A DNA stretch of 49,782 nucleotides from a virus, in IMG/VR virus record IMGVR_UViG_3300045996_001500, positions 1-49,782 of that record; one strand, 5' to 3'. Positions 45,382 through 49,782 of this stretch are shown here, in pieces; the stretch's first letter is position 1, and every line of letters starts with the position of its first letter. A program made the position numbers and the translations under genes. The notes beneath the pieces are model-generated. The model did no database searches. It had not been told where the DNA came from and saw only the letters and a list, made by a program, of their open reading frames with translations.

Positions 45382-45822
45382 ATGCGTAAAGTCGAATTAT
45401 TCAAACTCGGAGAAACGGAATTTCGCATCCGTCAACTTGGCGGCATTGAGGGGCGCGCTTTGCTGCCCGACCTATTCCGGATCGGAGCGCCTCTCATCCA
45501 AGGACTAGCCGCCGAAGCGAACGCGGACGAGTCCAAAGCAGCGGAGATCGAGTCCAAGGCCGTCGGTTACGTGTTCGCCGCAATGACTCACGTGGACGCC
45601 GCTGTGATGAACAAATTTTGCGCGGCCTTCCAAGGCGTCACGGAAGTGAAGGCGGTCAACGCTTGGTTGCCTTTCACGGACTCGCTGTTTGACGAGACGT
45701 TTGCCGGTGACTACGGCGGATTGCTCAAGTGGCTGATCCAAAATTTGAAGTTGAACTTTTCAAATTTTTTAGGCGTTCGCAAGCCTACCGGCCTCCCCGG
45801 AGACCCGCCGGCCGCGCCCTAG
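45382..45822 (+). CDS. Tail assembly chaperone, short (zero-frame) form, 146 aa
   Basis: Binds the tape measure during tail assembly. Alpha-helical, with an N-terminal E-L-F-K-L-G-E-T-E-F-R-I-R strand and a helical core, ending L-N-F-S-N-F-L-G-V-R-K, then a Pro-rich tail. It is immediately upstream of the tape measure gene. AAGGAG is 8 nt before the ATG. A slippery site near its end yields the long form. Confidence 0.75.
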   Translation: MRKVELFKLGETEFRIRQLGGIEGRALLPDLFRIGAPLIQGLAAEANADESKAAEIESKAVGYVFAAMTHVDAAVMNKFCAAFQGVTEVKAVNAWLPFTDSLFDETFAGDYGGLLKWLIQNLKLNFSNFLGVRKPTGLPGDPPAAP

Positions 45823-46001
45823 AGATCCCCCCGGAGATAGATTGGTCCGTGCGTCGAATACTCTGCAGTGACCAGCGACAAGCGAGCGGGCTTCACGAGA
45901 TCGCAGAGTATTGGAGTGTCGAAGATATCTTTGACGCAAACGTGGTGCTGGACGCCATAGAAGCGGCGCAAGCCGCAATGCGAGACGAGCATGGCACTTA
46001 G
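45382..46001 (+). CDS. Tail assembly chaperone, long form by -1 frameshift, about 206 aa
   Basis: Shifting back one base at 45765-45771 joins the first 130 codons to the -1 frame, which stays open to 46001 and adds about 76 residues (R-R-S-Q-A-Y-R-P-P ... E-I-P-P-E-I-D-W-S-V, then a helical Y-W-S-V-E-D-I-F-D-A-N-V-V-L-D end). The extension has no start codon with Shine-Dalgarno of its own. The G/GT-type long:short pair is universal for this gene in tailed phages. The end overlaps the tape measure start by 11 nt. Confidence 0.75.
45765..45771 (+). promoter_or_regulatory. Programmed -1 ribosomal frameshift site
   Basis: The heptamer T-TTT-TTA is in the right register (AAT TTT TTA) for simultaneous -1 slippage, the same heptamer as in HIV gag-pol. 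A GC-rich stem (CCGGC ... GCCGG) begins about 15 nt downstream. Confidence 0.8.
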
Positions 46002-47763
46002 AGATATCTTCGCACACTTCGGAGTCGACTTCGACGATAAGGCCCTCAAGGCCGGCAACTCAGCGATCACGTCAGCAGTCGAAGGATTGAAAGGTCTCGC
46101 GATTGCCACCGGCGGCGCGCTCATGCTCGGCGCGATCAAAAACTTTGTCAGCGATCTGACCGGTGAGATCGCTGAGCTGGACGATCAGTCGCGCGCGCTC
46201 GGCGTGTCCACGCAAGGCCTGCAAGAGTGGCAGTACGCGGCCAAGATGTCGGGCGCGGAGGCCGGCGAGTTAAACGCGGGTCTCAAAAAGCTCTCGGTCG
46301 CAGTAGAGAAAGGTGCCCCAGAGTTCAAAAAACTTGGCATCCAAACCAAAGATGCAAGCGGCAACGCGAGGCCTCTGCTGGATGTCATGGGAGACACCGC
46401 GGACGCCGTCGGCAAAATCGAGGACCCCACCAAACGCACGGCTACTGCCATGGCTTTGTTTGGTAAGGGCGGCGCCAAGCTCATTCCGTTGTTCGCGTCC
46501 GGGCGAGAGGAGATTGACGCACTCCGCGCGGAAGTAACCGAACTCGGCTTTGCATTCAGCGAAGACCTGGTAGGCCGTGCCGCGGAAGTGGACGACCAAT
46601 TTGATCGGTTGCGCTTCCTGTGGAAGGGAATGCAAGTCAGCCTGTTAGAGCGCGTGCTACCCGCTGTGCAGCAATTCGCTGTGGGCCTGATCAGTTTTGG
46701 CAAGCGCGTAGTGCAAGTGCGCAAGGCGCTATTCGATTGGATCGGGAGTACGAACCTGATCAAAGCGGCTTTGGTATCGCTTGGCATTAGCGGCGTTGTT
46801 GCTCTGAGTGCCAAGCTCGGAGGCCTCGGTGCCGCATTCGCGAGACTAGGCAAATTCGCTTTTCGCGTAATACTGCCGTTCCTGCTGATCGAGGACGCTC
46901 TTAGTTTTCTGAACGGCGACGCATCCCTTTTAGGTGACACACTAGAGGCCGTTTTTGGTAAGGGCACCTCGGACAATATTCGCAAGTTTGCGAGCGACGT
47001 AAAGAACGAGGTCGCCGGACTATTCGACGATTTCAGCAAACGTCCAGACAAGCTGCTGGACGACTGGAACGTATTCACCACCGCACTCCGCAATGACGTA
47101 AGCTCGTTGTTCGGCCCCGAGTGGGGTGTTTGGATGAATGGCGTGATCGATAGCAGCTTTTTAGCTATCGATATCCTGACCGGGGGTTGGGACAACGCGG
47201 GCAACAAGATCAGCGCGGTAGGTAGCGCGATAATGTTGGCTTTTGGCATTGCGTGGACGGAGATCAAGTACGCCGGATTGTATGTCGCGGCCGCGCTCTC
47301 GGACGCTTTTGACGCCATGATGAATGGCATCCGATCCGGTATGGGGAGCATTTTGGAAGTGGTCGCCAAGGTGCCTAAGCTATCCTCGGCGCTCGGCCTT
47401 GGCGGAGCCGACTTAGGCAAGATCAGCAAAGAGTTAAAAACTGGACAAGGCGGCACGGCGCGCGAAGATCTGGCGCGAGCTAAAGCGGCGGATAAGAGCG
47501 GCTTGGTCAACAAGTATGACGCGGTGTCTAAGCAGCTCAGCGCGCCGGCGTACGCGCCTGCTCCCCAACTGCCGGGAGTTCCCGCTGCAACAACCACATC
47601 CAACACAGCGATCGCGCAGACGGTCAACAACGTAATCACGGTGCAAGGCACGCCCACTACCAGCACGATCAATCAAATGGGAGCGGGCGTGGCTGCGGGT
47701 GCGCGTAAGGGTGTCAATAACGCGGCGTTAGCGTCCGCCTCTTTCGCCCCGAGGAGCAAATGA
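45991..47763 (+). CDS. Tape measure protein, 590 aa
   Basis: Sets tail length and is ejected with DNA. Long Ala/Gly/Leu-rich helices with repeated A-x-G-x patterns, a 'DIFAHFGVDFDDKALKAG' opening followed by K-G-L-A-I-A-T-G-G-A-L-M-L, two hydrophobic segments in the middle (about 262-310), and a disordered Pro/Thr end. By the usual 0.15 nm per residue the tail would be near 90 nm (estimate). Placed after the frameshifted chaperone, as expected. Confidence 0.85.
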   Translation: MALRDIFAHFGVDFDDKALKAGNSAITSAVEGLKGLAIATGGALMLGAIKNFVSDLTGEIAELDDQSRALGVSTQGLQEWQYAAKMSGAEAGELNAGLKKLSVAVEKGAPEFKKLGIQTKDASGNARPLLDVMGDTADAVGKIEDPTKRTATAMALFGKGGAKLIPLFASGREEIDALRAEVTELGFAFSEDLVGRAAEVDDQFDRLRFLWKGMQVSLLERVLPAVQQFAVGLISFGKRVVQVRKALFDWIGSTNLIKAALVSLGISGVVALSAKLGGLGAAFARLGKFAFRVILPFLLIEDALSFLNGDASLLGDTLEAVFGKGTSDNIRKFASDVKNEVAGLFDDFSKRPDKLLDDWNVFTTALRNDVSSLFGPEWGVWMNGVIDSSFLAIDILTGGWDNAGNKISAVGSAIMLAFGIAWTEIKYAGLYVAAALSDAFDAMMNGIRSGMGSILEVVAKVPKLSSALGLGGADLGKISKELKTGQGGTAREDLARAKAADKSGLVNKYDAVSKQLSAPAYAPAPQLPGVPAATTTSNTAIAQTVNNVITVQGTPTTSTINQMGAGVAAGARKGVNNAALASASFAPRSK

Positions 47764-48488
47764 TCTCTATAACTTGGAGTGACGAAGCAGGCGCGGCGCA
47801 GTCAATCTCGTTCGACGTGGACGTGTCCGAAACGCACGAGCTCACGAGCGACGTAACGAAGCACCCGATCGAGGGGGGAGCTGACATCGCTGACCATATC
47901 CGCACGAACCTAGACGTGTTCTCGTTCGACGCTTTCGTGTCGGACACCCCACTAGCAAGCAATCCGGGCGTGGACCAAATCAGCGCGATCGAGACAGTAG
48001 AATTTCAGCTGCCCTCGCCCCCTAGCGCGGGCATCACTGCGCCCGGGCGTGCGCTCGCGGGGGCTGTAAACGGGCTACTGAGCGGCGGGAACGGGCTTCC
48101 GAATAAGGTCCAGTTGCTGCGCTTCCCCGACTTCAAAAGCCGCATGCGGATCATGCTCGAGAAACTGGACGAGTTGCGGGTCAAAAAGCAACTCGTCCGG
48201 GTGATTACCAAAAGTCGCGAGTACGACAACATGGCGGTGACGTCAGTCATTATGACCCGCGCGGTCGAGGACGGTGTAGGGGCCAGCTTTTCGCTGCGCT
48301 TCGAACAAGTCACATTTCTTGAGAGTGAAACGGTGAGCGCCCCGATCCCTGCGGAGAGTTTGGGCGCGCTCAAAAAAGCAGCGGGCTCGAAGGCGACAAA
48401 AGAGGACGAGAGCAAACGCAAAGCCGAGCTGAAAGCTTCGATTCTGAAGCAAATGAAAGAGGGTTTAGCGGAAGGGTTAGGCTTCTAG
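47760..48488 (+). CDS. Distal tail / baseplate Dit-like protein, 242 aa
   Basis: First baseplate gene after the tape measure. The N-terminal domain contains H-E-L-T-S-D-V-T-K-H-P-I-E-G-G-A-D-I-A-D-H-I-R-T in pieces, the 'V-T-x-H-P-V/I-E-x-G-A-x-I-x-D-H' signature of Dit-like myophage proteins. The C-terminal 50 residues are a charged helix. The start overlaps the tape measure stop by 4 nt. Confidence 0.75.
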   Translation: MISITWSDEAGAAQSISFDVDVSETHELTSDVTKHPIEGGADIADHIRTNLDVFSFDAFVSDTPLASNPGVDQISAIETVEFQLPSPPSAGITAPGRALAGAVNGLLSGGNGLPNKVQLLRFPDFKSRMRIMLEKLDELRVKKQLVRVITKSREYDNMAVTSVIMTRAVEDGVGASFSLRFEQVTFLESETVSAPIPAESLGALKKAAGSKATKEDESKRKAELKASILKQMKEGLAEGLGF

Positions 48489-48814
48489 TGGCAACGCTTA
48501 TTCTGGACACACCCCGAGACGTTCCGTTTTTTACGCTGCGCACCCGGCTGGACGATAAAGATTTCATCCTGGACTTTTCGTACAACCACCGGGAGGAAGC
48601 CTTCTACATGTCCGTGTTGGACTCCGAGGAGCAACCGCTAGCCTTGGGGGTTAAAGTGATCACCAACGTCAGTTTACTGCGCTGGTTTTTCGGAGACCAA
48701 TTCCCCGCCGGAGACCTCGTTGCAGCGAGCACTACCACCGACAAGTCGCAACCCAAACTGGGCGAGCTGGGCATCGGACGCCGTTGCGAGCTCACCTACT
48801 ACGAGCCCGCATAA
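48488..48814 (+). CDS. Baseplate plug protein, DUF6983-like, 108 aa
   Basis: Small beta protein with D-V-P-F-F-T-L-R-T-R-L-D-D, F-D-F-S-Y-N-H-R-E-E-A-F-Y-M-S-V-L-like strand in pieces, and 'P-A-G-D-L-V-A' with 'G-I-G-R-R-C-E-L-T-Y-Y' at the end. This matches plug proteins that close the tube in short-tailed myophage baseplates (Pam3-like). GTG start at 48488 next to the previous TAG. Confidence 0.72.
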   Translation: MATLILDTPRDVPFFTLRTRLDDKDFILDFSYNHREEAFYMSVLDSEEQPLALGVKVITNVSLLRWFFGDQFPAGDLVAASTTTDKSQPKLGELGIGRRCELTYYEPA

Positions 48815-49656
48815 TGGGACTTCTAAGCGGACATGTTTGCGAGGTTACGATCAACACACTCAAGCTCAAGGGCTTTGACGTGCGCTTTGACGTGACCAAG
48901 ACGCTGAAACCAGAACCGAACGACTGCTCGATCCAAGTCTGGAACTTGTCCGAGGCGAACCGCGCGGCGTTGGAAGAGTTGCGCCCCAAAAAAGCGGACG
49001 CCCGCGGTATCCCGGTTTTACTCGAAGCCGGGTACGAGGAGGACGGACCCTGCCAAATTTTTCTAGGTGACCTGCGCACTGTGTACAGTGTGAACGATGG
49101 CCCGGACTGGATCACTACACTCGAGTCAGGGGACGGTGAGAAGGCGTACCAAACGAGTCGCATCGGTGTCAGCTTCGGCGCCAAAACTTCGTTAGACACC
49201 GCATTGCGCGCGACCATAAAGGCCCTCGGAGTGAAGCAGGGCAACGCGGCCAAGGTGCTACAGCAAATCAAACTGAACGGGGTAGGCAAAATCCTAAGTC
49301 AAGGAATTACGCTGGACGGACCCGCCGCCAAAGTGCTCACGAATATCACGCGCTCCGCCGATCTCGAGTGGTCGATCCAAGACGGCGCTTTACAGATACT
49401 GGACCGGGGCAAGGCGCTCGCGCAGACCGCGATCAAGGTTTCCCCTGGCACGGGGTTGATCGGCTCTCCCACGGTCGATAACAAGGGCGTGCTGAGCTGC
49501 CAAACGCTCATGCTCCCCGACCTGCGCCCGGGTCGGCTGATCCAAGTGAATTCCAGCCGTGTCAGCGGAAACTACCGCGTGGAAAAAGTGCAGTGGGTTG
49601 GTGATACTTCCGGCGGCGAATGGTATTGTAACATCGAGGCTAAGCGGTATGGCTAA
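48814..49656 (+). CDS. Baseplate hub protein, gpD/gp44-like, 280 aa
   Basis: Trimeric hub between tube and spike. Contains F-D-V-T-K-T-L-K-P-E-P-N-D-C-S-I-Q-V-W-N-L in pieces, the 'K-x-x-x-P-N-x-x-x-I-x-I-x-N-L' signature of hub domains, then a barrel-like half with 'LTNITRSADLEWSIQDGALQ' and a C-terminal strand set 'GRLIQVNSSRVSGNYRVEKV'. The ATG at 48814 overlaps the plug stop (TAATG); an upstream in-frame Met at 48784 would overlap by 30 nt and is less likely. It precedes the spike gene. Confidence 0.82.
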   Translation: MGLLSGHVCEVTINTLKLKGFDVRFDVTKTLKPEPNDCSIQVWNLSEANRAALEELRPKKADARGIPVLLEAGYEEDGPCQIFLGDLRTVYSVNDGPDWITTLESGDGEKAYQTSRIGVSFGAKTSLDTALRATIKALGVKQGNAAKVLQQIKLNGVGKILSQGITLDGPAAKVLTNITRSADLEWSIQDGALQILDRGKALAQTAIKVSPGTGLIGSPTVDNKGVLSCQTLMLPDLRPGRLIQVNSSRVSGNYRVEKVQWVGDTSGGEWYCNIEAKRYG

Positions 49657-49782
49657 CGAACAACGAGGCGCAGACCTAGGCGAAATCTTTCGCGAGGCTT
49701 TGGCTAGCGCCATGGTGGACGTGCACACCGCATTACCCGGCCGCGTTGTGTCATATGATGCAAGCAAAAAAGTCGCGGACAT
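49649..49782 (+). CDS. 5' end of the gp138-like spike gene (continues at position 1)
   Basis: The ATG at 49649 opens the frame that, after circular joining, continues to 641, giving a spike protein of about 214 residues. It overlaps the stop of the hub gene (TAA at 49654-49656) by 8 nt. The predicted N-terminus (M-A-N-E-Q-R-G-A-D-L-G) precedes the OB-fold. It is truncated here only by the contig end. Confidence 0.85.
   Translation, partial: MANEQRGADLGEIFREALASAMVDVHTALPGRVVSYDASKKVAD
49656..49782. repeat. Right copy of 127-bp terminal direct repeat
   Basis: Exact copy of positions 1-127. Joining the two copies restores an uninterrupted spike gene that starts at 49649 and ends at 641, which supports circular closure. 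Confidence 0.95.

Noticed and set aside
46185-47672. 495-codon minus-strand frame opposite the tape measure gene
   Set aside because: Antisense shadow of a helical Ala/Leu-rich gene; Ser/Pro/Thr-rich composition, no start signal and no minus transcription unit there.

Overview
The window is the complete genome of a contractile-tailed double-stranded DNA phage (myovirus morphology), deposited as a linear contig. Its first 127 bases recur exactly as its last 127, so the unique circle is about 49,655 bp and the baseplate-spike gene crosses the junction. Nearly all of it is coding, there are no rRNA or tRNA genes that I can see, and most genes in a transcription unit are joined by 4-nt start/stop overlaps (ATGA or GTGA). 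I see no integrase, so the lifestyle is undecided. The host is probably a Gram-negative bacterium: there are two lipoproteins with clear lipoboxes and a tail module of the DUF3383-sheath/DUF3277-tube kind. Operators with the shape GAAC-N4-GTTC/CTGAAC-N4-GTTCAG resemble LexA boxes of Myxococcota and some other phyla, but this does not settle the host.

Layout. (a) 32,973 through the junction to 5,549, plus strand: portal, Mu-F-like head protein, a large beta-helix-like protein, a small membrane protein, an unusual protease-scaffold fusion, cement protein, DUF2184-type major capsid protein, connectors, sheath, tube, a frameshifted tail chaperone, tape measure, Dit-like protein, baseplate plug, hub, gp138-like spike, gp25-like wedge, gpJ-like wedge, a DUF2612-like protein and an Asp-box fibre. 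(b) 5,705-18,026, minus strand: replication, recombination and nucleotide metabolism. This holds a Cas4/RecB-like nuclease, a HAD deoxyribonucleotidase, a DnaQ-like protein that has lost catalytic residues, a dNTP pyrophosphohydrolase-like protein, an SF2 helicase, an HNH nuclease, a family A DNA polymerase split into two ORFs, a RuvC-like resolvase, a MazG-like protein and a Cys-rich lipoprotein. (c) 18,108-21,658, plus strand: a metallophosphoesterase and a primase-VirE helicase, followed by an iteron-bearing, AT-rich, origin-like region and a trypsin-like serine protease lipoprotein. (d) 23,076-24,867, minus strand: small and large terminase, overlapping each other and far from the portal. 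(e) 24,924-32,862: accessory and lysis region, mostly minus strand, with an endolysin, a string of 27-52 residue membrane microproteins, zinc-ribbon proteins, two Fis-type helix-turn-helix proteins and a Dam-type adenine methyltransferase.

The most striking features outside coding are: (1) the palindrome TCATATGA, seen at least 13 times where about 0.5 is expected, mostly either at start codons or as in-frame Ser-Tyr-Asp codons; (2) promoters whose -10 lies about 7 nt from the start codon, implying leaderless mRNAs; (3) LexA-like operators in the spacers of two promoters; (4) a perfect CRP-type palindrome between two divergent promoters; (5) a candidate replication origin. All function calls rest on motif recognition by eye; no database search was run.
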